This document shows positions 15,001 through 20,580 of a DNA stretch of 64,000 nucleotides, one piece after another. The stretch comes from Flavobacterium sp. N502540 (GTDB lineage Bacteria > Bacteroidota > Bacteroidia > Flavobacteriales > Flavobacteriaceae): NCBI RefSeq assembly GCF_025947365.1, contig NZ_CP110012.1, positions 1,612,001-1,676,000 of the forward strand. Direction: 5' to 3'. Position numbers and translations under genes: made by a program. Position 1 is the stretch's first letter. Every line of letters begins with the position of its first letter. The notes beneath the pieces were generated by a model. The model did no database searches, was not told the origin of the DNA, and saw nothing but the letters and a program-made list of their open reading frames with translations.

Positions 15001-15860
15001 TTATTTGAAGCTCTGATAGCTGTATTTGCTGCATTTGTAGCACTAATTGGAATTCCGTTAATTTGCAGATAATCCCCTGCAATCGGCTGATCCCCCTCTA
15101 AAGCAGCAAAAGCGAATTTTACACGAACCGGGCCTTTAGGAATGGTCTTGAACCCTGAAACAGGAATATCTAAAGTAGTTGCCCCTCCAATTCCGCTAAA
15201 ACCGTCAAATGATGTAATATATTTAGCTGGCAAAGTAGGGTCTTCATAAACGATAAAAATAGACCAACCTGCTGATAAACCCGTCCCTCCATTAGAACCT
15301 TCACTAGACTTAACATTTGCAACGGTATACAAACCTTGTGCATTAGCCTGCCCGGTCACTAAAGAAGTAATATCTGCATAACATGCATATGCTTTGTTAT
15401 TGTCACCACCAATTGGGGCTGCATTAGCATCATACACGATCTGACCTGTAATATCATTATAACCACCTGTTGGTAGTTTAAGCTTTACTTTTTCAATGCC
15501 TGTACGATCATTTTGCTGTAGGATCGCTCCCCAATACAAACCTGCATAAACAATTTTATAACAAGCCGGTTTGGGCACCGTTAAAGTCGCACTACTCGAA
15601 CTGAAAGTACTGTTGTCATTATCGATATCAATATATTCCATACTGAAATCAGAATTGTATCCGGAACCATTATAGGCATCTTCCGGATCCCTGTTATTGG
15701 TATTTCTATTTAGAATATTATTACCAATAAGCAACATGTCTCCTTTTAGCCTCTTGTCAAATCTCGGAGTAAATGACTTAAGATTCTGAGAAATTACAAA
15801 GTAACTTTGAAAGAAAATCAAAGCTAATAAAATCAATCTTAGGTTAGTAGGTTTTTTCAT
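1..15860 (-). CDS. sprB: SprB-like giant gliding-motility adhesin (N-terminal 5,286 codons; 3' end outside window)
   Basis: The reading frame is open from the ATG at 15860 to the left edge. Residues 1-25 form a signal peptide. Residues about 25-360 are unique. About 367-487 resemble a DUF11-type beta-sandwich. From about residue 720 to the edge there are roughly 55-60 Ig-like modules of 65-78 residues with a recurring V-T-D-A-N-G-C motif, the hallmark of the SprB repeat family. A non-repeat beta-rich domain interrupts the array at about residues 1208-1425. SprB of F. johnsoniae (about 6,500 residues) is a mobile surface adhesin exported by the type IX system and driven by the Gld motor. The C-terminal sorting domain and the expected downstream sprF lie outside the window. 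There is a 135-bp gap to sprD upstream. Family assignment is firm; orthology rests on the sprC-sprD-sprB order. Confidence 0.9.
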   Translation of the reverse strand, partial: MKKPTNLRLILLALIFFQSYFVISQNLKSFTPRFDKRLKGDMLLIGNNILNRNTNNRDPEDAYNGSGYNSDFSMEYIDIDNDNSTFSSSSATLTVPKPACYKIVYAGLYWGAILQQNDRTGIEKVKLKLPTGGYNDITGQIVYDANAAPIGGDNNKAYACYADITSLVTGQANAQGLYTVANVKSSEGSNGGTGLSAGWSIFIVYEDPTLPAKYITSFDGFSGIGGATTLDIPVSGFKTIPKGPVRVKFAFAALEGDQPIAGDYLQINGIPISATNAANTAIRASNNFFNSSVTYVDPATDKTEDFLNRNPASTNTLGYDAGILNINNPGTLLKPGGIVIDNNETSANIRLGSTQDVYFYYFNAFAVDIIEPHIVLTKIVKNSAGTDIGGQNVVLGQQLNYEIGIRNSGNDDAKSLTIRDQLPINIIFNYPGDLNPLPAGVTVQSYDPATRSIVFKVDDSVVKANTLTEKVISFKVKVVPDCNSLSEACSNSIDNSAYATYKGTLNPDFQISDDPSVNTNTGCILTPKATNFLVGVDGCKYTANVTLCKDTVDLVAANGYTSYTWYSDEARTKQIGTGQTLTVKDPGTYYVYNLAAAPCRSIYQAITVTRFGATNTNPVIPYAKAPYKGEVLICPNNGKELPNLFLCGANDSRLIETHISDGSTLVWEKLDESSCTAPSSPNCANEGTSCTWTQVATGPNYLAKIAGQYRLTLNYAGGCFNRFYFNVFTNSLSPTEKHTDIICGKAGTITVGGVPAGYEYSINGTTYQASNVFNVTTAGFYTVYIRLAGVTGNTCIFTVPNIQIRQRNFNVVQEVTQPLCYGEKGKIKVAVNDANAQYYYKLYNNGTLLSSVGPVPDSEYTFDNLNTDQNYVVEVTTDDGCKDTKYIYVGKVWNEYKATVALVEPLTACSDGKIRITTEGGNSPYNYFINSDTVFQTSNEFVVTAPGLYTIKIVDKNNCTITRTITVPDNAKPAYTIDHTNSNCYDASSQIEVKLTAGANGYTMGYSINGGVTFQSNPVFSNLQPGTYDVVVRYGIGTPIKYCTDPVQKITITGPTSAISASAGVAALAGCTLPDGSGANQGGKLRINNVQGGTPAYQFSFDGGVTWQASNEKDVMPGNFILQVKDALGCIFEIPYQVTLDPKPADPTITVADPVFGCNGMASTTVTVTNPSNNYTYEYYINGTPNTPITNNVFTNVPSGTHTIKVKYKVTTVPTYSNLLREDFGRGPDTTTPGIHPNYCWEKQDAVEDCGIGGYMPILLNDGEYVVTQALLPQHVAGFNWNLPKDNTAVINNTPQIKDGRFLAVNVGGVVPIGGVLYKKTINDVIPNQDIQVSLYMLNLLSKNNNLPSPRLTIQLQKNGTVITGASKDTQSIPRDEKWHNTTDLGSGQVLTLNPGNNTSLDFVILSYSQVISGNDLAVDDIWVRQIPEVCGAEKDFPIVIGTDKAFKASIVGHKDVTCNGANNGEITLSAQNFDATYGFDYSLDNGATWVNSKTSPVTVKNLTSKTYNILIRYDNKAGTCSFPFDQPVGTPAALTITASVTKTATCTNGATITAVAGGGTPAYQYELRQADGITVVTAFQASGVFTNVPTGTYTVVTRDAYTCSSSASAQVNVVAPTMPTASLAATSDYCVTGTKGATLVVTATGTGALTYSLNGAPAQTSHTFTNVGAGTHTITVTDSNNCPITINGIVIAPELKAAASITKTLDCTTPNATIKVDITDGVAAYTYKVKKDAGSYGASVNVAGNTFNYPAPTAGLYTFEITDSKGCKAYIDATISPITNPTVTANPTQITCNGLRNGSVQLVGAGGSGGYEYNFNNLGWSTTSLHSGLDPNISYSYQVRDSKGCTSAVGNITLTQPTAVSGTIGATIIKCGTPSTVPAVVTVTGSGGTGTYTYSFNGTANFTTTNTYSTTAAGTVTAYVRDANNCQFGPLSITIGALEPITDITIVDSGYDCSTVPAGGHVTLTAVKTGSTANIIYQIISGPAGFNPATNTTGNFTSLTPGDYIFQATDTATNCSFTKGHTIKATSDIITGGSVLTSIQCFGSTGTIEFTVNGVKANGYDYVIKNAANTIIQQATGVSAATTTVAVPTAQPVGAYTITATDRLTKCQSSYTVTLTQSAAAVDVTASATTVNCNKFTAEVTATGTGGTPNYTYAIARQGASVPTVYDSNNVLTANTVNGTVLNWVVYIKDANGCLDNFPIKIDVDAKPVITGVVVDNQCQTGSVSSFTITATATGLVPLTYSIDGTNFQSGNTFTVSAGSYTVTVKDKNGCTTAAAVPVVVYPKVGALAEVTKELDCSLTPNATIKVDISGGKTPYTYTVAKGSGTAGGVINVTGTSFTISVASANADKYTFAITDANGCSTTTSATVAPIAPPTVTAVKVDASCNGSATGTVQLTGANGSGGYTYSDDNVTYVATSLFENLAAGNYTFYVKDSKGCTGSVNVTIGEPIKLTASATATNFTCSVTNTKQSATVTITAADGTAPYTYSFNGSGYTAANTLTVNDNGADQIISYSVKDAKGCTTAVQQITIKKLDPPVIVSISGSAILCSPSTSTTSTVTVTTSNGVGALAYVITAPASATSNVTGATTGVFTGLVADTYTFKVTDANGCFAIQSYTVLPLTPIAVAESKLSDVLCNGGNTGSARFTISGFSATGNYTVTVTSTPAGLPYTTSTVGDVITLNGLVMGSYTLTVQDKTTNCSAGKTINITQPAQPLNATIAIVNANCNVPNAQVTVTATGGTAVYRYAFVPDGTPVTAYTNSNVAYLDPATADWDVHIIDANGCTVKKDITIIKDATPTVTASATGECFGDGTAFVITATPGAGTIAPVKYSINNGASFQTANTFTVTTPGNYTVIIEDANGCRASSTAVTVFDKLTLSAKLDKDITCKAPTAARITLTATNGNNALYTYTSFPATGTFTGNIFETNTPGSYTFTVTDANGCTATTTTPIVVNPTVDPVITNLSTTPLLCHGDSNGAIVITIDNTKGLAPFVYKVVNNTTGKDYGTQTSGLTAGDYTVTVTDAKGCFATQNITIAEPTKIVVDYTPTSITCDASNGESLGKITINSVSGGTPDYTYHVTGVNGYNQQISGQTGAAAVFRVVDFGLYQIIVTDSNGCTNVIKDILIASPPKDLDITVTPPPADCSSLGSAVVAIGAGSTNITGNGPFHFAVYTGPGMVYTAPTTLPWYDEDGFQSKKTSIPNLLPGVKYTFIVHDQGTGCYYYETAEFMIPTNSTLKVNNVVEQNITCKGAKDGKVSFTIDSTYPSATNVTYEILNSLGLTPVVPPATGSGTIAANGTLTVTDLGPLPFGNYIIVVKETAGSTNAGCSVASKEFNITESAIDLSVTVSVTKNANCNAASGVISAIGHNGTAPYIYQLLLSTDPVPTAATAGWAPDSTFNRDAGDYIVYVKDAYGCIKPASITLVKDVDPTVVAPAAPICYNGTAFTITYSGTVSKGPAMYSVNGSAFQATPSFTFNAAGTYNLVIQDANGCTANVDYIVYPQLQIKADVTKELDCTTSPAAQITLTASGGNTTPAPSYVYTYSYNGGAFLPTTNVHSTSALGDYIFRVTDANNTTLCYAEVPFKLEAIPSPTVTTSHTNVSCNGGADGSITVNTTSGVGPFEFSWNNGTISSPFQPSNIFKGLSAGNYVITVRDAKSCLYLTAPVVITQPVALDATAAVTDYACNASNVAQPAVVTVNVTAGTGTAPYKYNFDGSANYFDANTLTVLDNGAVQTIHYYVKDANGCLFDDTVTVNPYKKITDLTFTGAAITCNAPTTSITVTVAGGYAITNYEIVSPTANAVDNGTVNVFNGLLPGTYVFKVTDANGCSFQKSLTIKPVTNITVSGQLIKDVSCNEVAATPNGSVEFTVGNFAGTYTYSINGVAVAGTHTNPKVTLTNLAVGNYKIDVVDVATGCVATANVDVSEPATPLLLTLVSNVNANCNFGAKVSVVGSGGTPGYTYAFAESPTAPALGAYKPSPNVVLDPSKVWIAYVKDASGCIAQLPLTIATDPKPTIDPITGVCYDGSPVNVTLVGHGVGPLTYSIGNGFKTSPDFVLNAPGSYTFYVRDANGCDAATPYVYQLDQKLLLDAVLQDLTCAAPNVATITLTATQGSTVYTNYEVSFNGDPFTATTSPYTTNIPGTYTFRVTDSKNCQSVSKPVVVNPIVMPTIATSEFNVSCNGGNDGSITITAGSGLAPYEYSIDGTTYQASNIFGTLGQGSYTVYVRDAKKCVVNKTVLISEPTILNVGAAVTPFSCNLTSAPDDAMVTLTATNGTPGYKYSFDNGVTFGDASILKVSTITAPKTVFYVVIDANGCRASGSVTVNPYTPPTDMNITATPIYCNTMGGVSTATVNTVTGGVGPYKYEIVSPATAVTNNTTGIFPGLLPDTYQIKVTDANNCSTTKAIVIKESDKIKATTQLLTDVLCNAGSTGTASFVVSGYITPADYIYSLAPLAGTATKTGDVISYTGLGAGKYTFTVVDRTSGCQDQIVDFEIKEPSILDFTSTATNTNCNNKTAQITITATGGTPAYRYAAVVALSAAPTVFGTNNVITVDTNNGANRNWDIYVQDLNGCPVMKTQTIVEDALPTTPSVAPFNQCPDPLNGTYTFTITGVTGVAPIEYSIGGGFQSSPTFTVSTSGTYDVTVKDGNGCEVKTTAVVNIFPALALDVKITALPDCNTNNGAITATASGGSTPANYSYSLDGNFGQTSGIFTNIGDGDHTVTVTDVTTGCTRTVKFNMVKATPIEGFALTHTDVTCKGYTDGTITASIDETGKNNNPIYYYSVTAGPVVIRPNQTSNVFTGLPKGQYTVIVTSGRGCRDLKDVEIVEPTPIVVTDPVFTQFACTAGTNTNTNATITVNTVTGGSGTFVLYQFMRNGVEVQNSISNTYTVFDLRGGDYSVNVYDSKGCVGSSVGIMKIAPFISLDDITVTIDKDITCVNNQDITVTTAFTAAVPGSTPTLLYSIKGIGGSTFTGNSTTGVFTGLPIGNYLITVENTDTKCIIEKAHYVANPNTFEIKATPVVAEVCFGTANGSVNLTFVDNQKLPSDDAGIFDYTITGPVNTPLTRSADAGPVSITGLPAGQYTVNATLVGKPYCSVSTIFSIGQPSAALVVTTTKSEITCVAGNNDGEISASATGGWDTNYQYELVLNGAVIANNTDGNFTGLSAGNYTVIAKDGKGCQASATQSLKNPDPIVVSATATASVLPCFGDRSGIITVNPPTGGQGSNYMYTLNMLSENPVVSSGPQSNPVFTGLPAGTYSITVTDGFTCSATSANVVITEPTEVVPNLVLAT
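1100..11500 (-). repeat. Higher-order tandem repeat inside sprB (about 1.75-1.87 kb period)
   Basis: The Ig-like modules recur in the same order about every 1.75-1.87 kb, that is about eight modules or 570-620 residues. Equivalent modules start near 1890, 3640, 5380, 7250, 9020 and, more weakly, 10790. A second landmark module recurs near 2940, 4650, 6530, 8310 and 10095. The copies are diverged at the DNA level, so the duplications look old or are under selection to differ. Confidence 0.6.
11585..12235 (-). other. Non-repeat domain embedded in the SprB repeat array
   Basis: About 215 residues (roughly 1208-1425) do not follow the SprB module pattern. They begin after a truncated module with L-L-R-E-D-F-G and end with D-D-I-W-V-R-Q. 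A segment rich in alternating hydrophobic residues and ending in L-A-V-D-D-I-W-V-R resembles jelly-roll carbohydrate-binding or MAM-type domains, which commonly end this way. The assignment is by pattern only. Confidence 0.55.
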
Positions 15861-15995
15861 AATCTTCATTTTGTTTTTGCTTCTCTTTTATTTTTTAAGG
15901 GGCGTTAAAAAATAAATCAAAGCATTCTGAAACATTTATAATAGATGTCCTTCTCAAAAATCAAGAAGAACGGGGCTTTATACTCAATAATTGTA

Positions 15996-18900
15996 TTAAT
16001 TCTCCACTTTCACAATTGCCATTTTCCCGTTATATGGCTTAGTTCCTTTTGCTTCCAGTGCTTTTGTCGCTTCTGACAGTCCGTCGAATTTCTCATAATA
16101 AATGTAATACTTACTTGTCGTTACATTGTAGAAGAAATTAACATCCGAACGTCCTGCTGCAACTGCTTTAGCGAGGAACTGATCGCGTTTTTCAACGCTG
16201 CTGTGAACTGCAATAATTAAATAATATCCACCATCAGCATTTTTAATATTCTTAATAATCTGCATATTTGACTGGTCTTCACCAAAATCAAAATCGCTTG
16301 CTGTTAGAGGTGTACTGCTTAATTTTGTTGTTTCTTTAATACGTTTAAGAGCGGCAACATCTTGTGCATATCGGCCCTGATCATTCTCATAAGCCGCACG
16401 TTTGATTCGACGTTTTTTCTCAATTTCAGTCTCGGCCTTGATACGTTCTAAATTAGAAAGTAATGTTGCACTATCCTGTTCCATTTTCAATTGTGCTGCT
16501 TTTAACTCGTTTATCTTTTCGAGATAAGCTTTGTTCAAAGCATCGTTTTTATTAGGAACTTTTTTAAGCCTTTCATTGTAAAGATTGGTCAACTTCTCAA
16601 TTTCATCTTTCTGTGCTTTATTTACTTCAGCAAGTTGTGATTTTAAAGCTTCAAGCTGACTGTTCTCAGCCGCCACACTTTTGAAAGGTTTTGGTTCTTT
16701 ATAAATTCCTTTTTCACTTAAATCATTCTCTTCTCTTAAGTCGTTCAAGTCTCTTTGTTTACTTGCCACTGTTGTATTAAACTGTGCCAATAAATCTTTC
16801 TGTATTTTACTTGCACTCTCGATAGACTGAGATAAATTATCTATTGCTTTTGCGGTATCATCTTTTGGTGCTGAAGCTGCTTTTGCCAGTGCATCGGCTG
16901 CAAGTTTAGCCTGAAGAGCCTCTGCATCTGCTTTCGCTTTAGCATCTGCTGCTAATTTTGCCTGACGGGCTTCTTCTGCTAATTGTAACTGTCTTGTTTC
17001 TTCCTCAGCCTTTAATCTTTCTGTCGCTTCCGCATCAGCTTTCGCTTTTTGATCTGCCAATAATTTAGCTTGTGCAGCTTCCATATCAGCTTTTGCTTTT
17101 GCATCTGCAGCTAATTTCGCCTGAAGGGCTTCCGCATCCGCTTTAGCTTTAGCATCGGCAGCCAACTTCGCCTGAAGAGCCTGAGCATCCGCTTTGGCTT
17201 TTGCATCAGCAGCTAACTTCGCCTGAAGGGCTTCCACATCCGCTTTCGCTTTTGCATCTGCTGCTAACTTCGCCTGAAGGGCTTCCGCATCTGCTTTGGC
17301 TTTAGCATCTGCAGCTAATTTCGCCTGAAGGGCTTCCGCATCCGCTTTAGCTTTAGCATCGGCAGCCAACTTCGCCTGAAGAGCCTGGGCATCCGCTTTG
17401 GCTTTAGCATCAGCAGCTAACTTCGCCTGAAGGGCTTCCGCATCTGCTTTGGCTTTAGCATCTGCAGCTAATTTCGCCTGAAGGGCTTCCGCATCCGCTT
17501 TAGCTTTAGCATCGGCAGCCAACTTCGCCTGGAGAGCTTCTACATCGGCTTTCGCTTTAGCATCTGCTGCTAACTTCGCCTGTAGGGCTTCTGCATCGGC
17601 TTTCGCTTTAGCATCTGCTGCTAACTTCGCCTGTAGGGCTTCAGCATCCGCTTTAGCTTTAGCATCGGCAGCCAACTTCGCTTGAAGAGCCTGGGCATCC
17701 GCTTTGGCTTTAGCATCAGCAGCTAACTTCGCCTGAAGGGCTTCAGCATCTGCTTTTGCTTTTGCATCAGCAGCTAATTTTGCCAAACGAGCTTCTTCCA
17801 CTTCCTGTAATTGTTTTGCTTCTGCATCGGCTTTCGCTTTCGCAGTTGCTTCTGCATCCGCTTTTACCTTCGCATCCGCAAGTAATTTAGCTTGTAAAGC
17901 TTCCATATCAGCTTTTGCTTTTGCATCTGCAGCTAATTTCGCCTGAAGAGCTTCCGCATCCGCTTTGGCTTTAGCATCCGCAGCCAACTTCGCCTGAAGA
18001 GCTTCTGCATCGGCTTTCGCTTTAGCATCAGCAGCTAATTTTGCCTGAAGAGCTTCTGCATCGGCTTTCGCTTTAGCATCAGCAGCCAACTTCGCTTTAA
18101 GTGCTTCTGCATCGGCTTTCGCTTTAGCATCCGCAGCTAATTTTGCCTGAAGTGCTTCCGCATCCGCTTTAGCTTTAGCATCCGCAGCTAATTTTGCCTG
18201 AAGAGCTTCCGCATCGGCTTTAGCTTTAGCATCCGCAGCCAACTTCGCTTGAAGTGCTTCTGCATCGGCTTTCGCTTTAGCATCCGCAGCTAATTTTGCC
18301 TGAAGTGCTTCTGCATCGGCTTTAGCTTTAGCATCCGCAGCCAACTTCGCCTGAAGTGCTTCTGCATCGGCTTTCGCTTTAGCATCCGCAGCTAATTTTG
18401 CCTGAAGTGCTTCCGCATCCGCTTTGGCTTTTGCATCCGCAGCTAATTTTGCCTGAAGAGCTTCCGCATCGGCCTTTGCTTTAGCATCAGCAGCCAACTT
18501 CGCTTTAAGAGCTTCAGCATCGGCTTTCGCTTTTGCATCAGCAGCAATTCTGGCTTGTCTTGCTTCTTCATCTGCTTTGGCTTTAGCTTCAACAGCTTGT
18601 TTTTCTTTTAAGGCAGCTTCTTCAGCGGCTTTAGCTTTCGCATCAGCAGCTAATTTTGCTTTATTCGCAGCATCTATACTTGCCTTTGTTTTTGCAGCAG
18701 CAGCAGCAGCCGCTTTCGCTTCAGCAGCCAGTCTCGCCTGAAGCGCATCTGAATCTGCTTTCGCTTTTGCATCCGCAGCTAAAATTGATTGTAAGTCTGC
18801 AGCTTCTGCTTTCGCTTTTGCATCGGCTTTACGTTTTGCTTCTGCAGCATCAGCCTTAGCTTTTGCATCTGCTGCGAGTTTTATTTTCAGAGCTTCCGCA

Positions 18901-20579
18901 TCGGCTTTTGCTTTTTCAGCGGCAGCTAATTTTGCTTTTGCAGCGGCTTCCGCATCAGCTTTTGCTTTGTCAGCAGCTAATTGAACCTGTGTTTTTTGTG
19001 GCGCTGCTACTGGTTTATTCACTGCCGCAGTTTTTGCTTTAGCAGCTTCCGCATCGGCCTTTGCTTTAGCATCTGCAGCTAATTTCAATTTCATTGCCTC
19101 GGCATCAGCTTTGGCTTTATCAGCAGCCAGTTGTGCCTGTGTTTTTTGTGGCGTCGCTGCAGGCTTATTTGCATTAGCAGCATTCGCTCTTGCTGCTGCC
19201 GCTGCATCTACTCTCGCTTTATTATCAGCAGCTAATTTTATCCTACGGGCTTCAGCATCGGCTCTTACCTTATCTGCAGCCAACTGCGCCTGTGTTTTTT
19301 GTTCTGCAGCAACAGCTCTGTTTGCCGTTGCAGTTTGCGTTCTCGTCGCTGCTGCAGCATCGGCTTTTGCTTTTGCGTCAGCGGCTATTTTTATCTTAAG
19401 TGCCTCGGCATCAGCTTTGGCTTTATTGTCTGCTTCTAATTTTGCTTTTGCTGCTGCTGCGGCATCAGCCTTCACTTTTTCGGCTGCAGCAAGTCTCACT
19501 TTTAGCGCTTCTGCATCGGCTTTAGCCTTAGCATCAGCAGCCAGTCTCGCTTTTTCTGCACCATCAGTTCTCTCAGCAGTTGTCGCTGATGATGGTTTAG
19601 CCAATACCGGTTTTGGTTTAGCCGGATCTATTAAAGAGCCTTCTTCATCATCACCATAGTAATAGTTTTTATTCTTAAATTTATAAGCAATTGTAAATTC
19701 ATGAGAACCTCCCATATTGGTAAAATTTCCCATGCCTTTTTCATAGTTGTATTCAAATGCGATACTTGGAGAGATATTAAACCCAAGACCGGCAGAAATC
19801 CCATATAATGTATTGTATCCAGCTTGAGCCCAAACTCCTTTTGGAATCGCAATCATTGCAAGTCCGGAAATTACTGTCTTACCTTTTTTAACTTCTGTTT
19901 TTACAATTCCTGAAAATTTACTTCTGTCAAAAAAACCAAAACTGTCAATGTATCCTGTATACATGGCATGCAACTGAATCGCTCTTTCAGGATCTTCTTT
20001 TACAATTCCGCCACCGAAATTATAAAGGATCAGATTGTTTACCGCTAATCCAAAATCAAGGAACTCTGTTCCGTAATTTACTCCCGGATTAACTGTAAGC
20101 AATGTGTTTGATGGATAGTCTCCCATTAAAATATTTGGATCATTTGATATGATTTTTCCTTTATTTAATGTGCTTTGGTAAACTCCAACATTTAAACCAA
20201 AAGTTAAATTACTGTCTTGCTCTAAAACGATGTTATGCGCAAAGTTTCCGATTCCTCCAAAGACCGTCATTAAACCATAATTTTGCTGAAACAGACCAAA
20301 AGCAAAAGCTTCATTCTCTCTGAAACGGCCTGAATAATTGGCTAAATAGGTGTTTGGTGCATTCTCAAACTGTACCCATTGTCTTTTATTATAAAAACTG
20401 GCATAAGCATTTGTTTCACGAACAAAGCTAAAAGCCGGGTTAATTAAATATCGATTAAACTTTAAAGAATTTCTAATAGGCAACGAAAACGAAACAACTC
20501 CATCCTCATTTTTGTCCTGAGAATAGAGTGTATTTGAAAAACCGTAAAATAGCGTGATGAATAGTAAAATTTTCTTCAT
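15996..20579 (-). CDS. sprD: SprD-like protein: PorP/SprF-type barrel, TolA-like helical repeats, SPOR-like C-terminus
   Basis: 1,527 residues. Residues 1-20 are a signal peptide. Residues about 25-310 match the PorP/SprF family of type IX secretion outer-membrane proteins (N-R-Y-L-I-N-P-A-F-S near the start, repeated barrel strands). Residues about 340-1240 are almost pure Ala/Lys/Asp/Glu/Leu, with 27 near-identical 17-residue units in two blocks plus diverged ones, which predicts a long helix like TolA domain II. Residues about 1270-1420 are further coiled coil. The last 80 residues, with G-Y-Y-L-I-I-A-V and Y-Y-I-Y-Y, resemble a SPOR domain. It lies 1 bp after sprC, so the two are co-transcribed. 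In F. johnsoniae sprD deletion affects gliding. A barrel with a periplasmic helix would place the SPOR-like end near peptidoglycan; this is inference. Confidence 0.8.
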   Translation of the reverse strand: MKKILLFITLFYGFSNTLYSQDKNEDGVVSFSLPIRNSLKFNRYLINPAFSFVRETNAYASFYNKRQWVQFENAPNTYLANYSGRFRENEAFAFGLFQQNYGLMTVFGGIGNFAHNIVLEQDSNLTFGLNVGVYQSTLNKGKIISNDPNILMGDYPSNTLLTVNPGVNYGTEFLDFGLAVNNLILYNFGGGIVKEDPERAIQLHAMYTGYIDSFGFFDRSKFSGIVKTEVKKGKTVISGLAMIAIPKGVWAQAGYNTLYGISAGLGFNISPSIAFEYNYEKGMGNFTNMGGSHEFTIAYKFKNKNYYYGDDEEGSLIDPAKPKPVLAKPSSATTAERTDGAEKARLAADAKAKADAEALKVRLAAAEKVKADAAAAAKAKLEADNKAKADAEALKIKIAADAKAKADAAAATRTQTATANRAVAAEQKTQAQLAADKVRADAEARRIKLAADNKARVDAAAAARANAANANKPAATPQKTQAQLAADKAKADAEAMKLKLAADAKAKADAEAAKAKTAAVNKPVAAPQKTQVQLAADKAKADAEAAAKAKLAAAEKAKADAEALKIKLAADAKAKADAAEAKRKADAKAKAEAADLQSILAADAKAKADSDALQARLAAEAKAAAAAAAKTKASIDAANKAKLAADAKAKAAEEAALKEKQAVEAKAKADEEARQARIAADAKAKADAEALKAKLAADAKAKADAEALQAKLAADAKAKADAEALQAKLAADAKAKADAEALQAKLAADAKAKADAEALQAKLAADAKAKADAEALQAKLAADAKAKADAEALQAKLAADAKAKADAEALQAKLAADAKAKADAEALKAKLAADAKAKADAEALQAKLAADAKAKADAEALQAKLAADAKAKADAEALQAKLAADAKAKADMEALQAKLLADAKVKADAEATAKAKADAEAKQLQEVEEARLAKLAADAKAKADAEALQAKLAADAKAKADAQALQAKLAADAKAKADAEALQAKLAADAKAKADAEALQAKLAADAKAKADVEALQAKLAADAKAKADAEALQAKLAADAKAKADAEALQAKLAADAKAKADAQALQAKLAADAKAKADAEALQAKLAADAKAKADAEALQAKLAADAKAKADVEALQAKLAADAKAKADAQALQAKLAADAKAKADAEALQAKLAADAKAKADMEAAQAKLLADQKAKADAEATERLKAEEETRQLQLAEEARQAKLAADAKAKADAEALQAKLAADALAKAASAPKDDTAKAIDNLSQSIESASKIQKDLLAQFNTTVASKQRDLNDLREENDLSEKGIYKEPKPFKSVAAENSQLEALKSQLAEVNKAQKDEIEKLTNLYNERLKKVPNKNDALNKAYLEKINELKAAQLKMEQDSATLLSNLERIKAETEIEKKRRIKRAAYENDQGRYAQDVAALKRIKETTKLSSTPLTASDFDFGEDQSNMQIIKNIKNADGGYYLIIAVHSSVEKRDQFLAKAVAAGRSDVNFFYNVTTSKYYIYYEKFDGLSEATKALEAKGTKPYNGKMAIVKVEN
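17050..18540 (-). repeat. 51-bp tandem repeats in sprD
   Basis: Two blocks of near-identical 51-bp units encode 17 residues each (consensus A-K-A-D-A-E-A-L-Q-A-K-L-A-A-D-A-K): 14 units at about 17,060-17,780 and 13 units at about 17,890-18,540. They are separated by a diverged stretch. Third-position differences show sub-families, so groups of units were duplicated together. Length variation between strains is likely. Confidence 0.9.
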
Positions 20580-20580
20580 A

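Noticed and set aside
19111..19659. 182-codon plus-strand frame inside sprD
   Set aside because: Complement of the Ala/Lys/Asp repeats; its Ala/Ser/Phe composition is the mirror of the repeat code.
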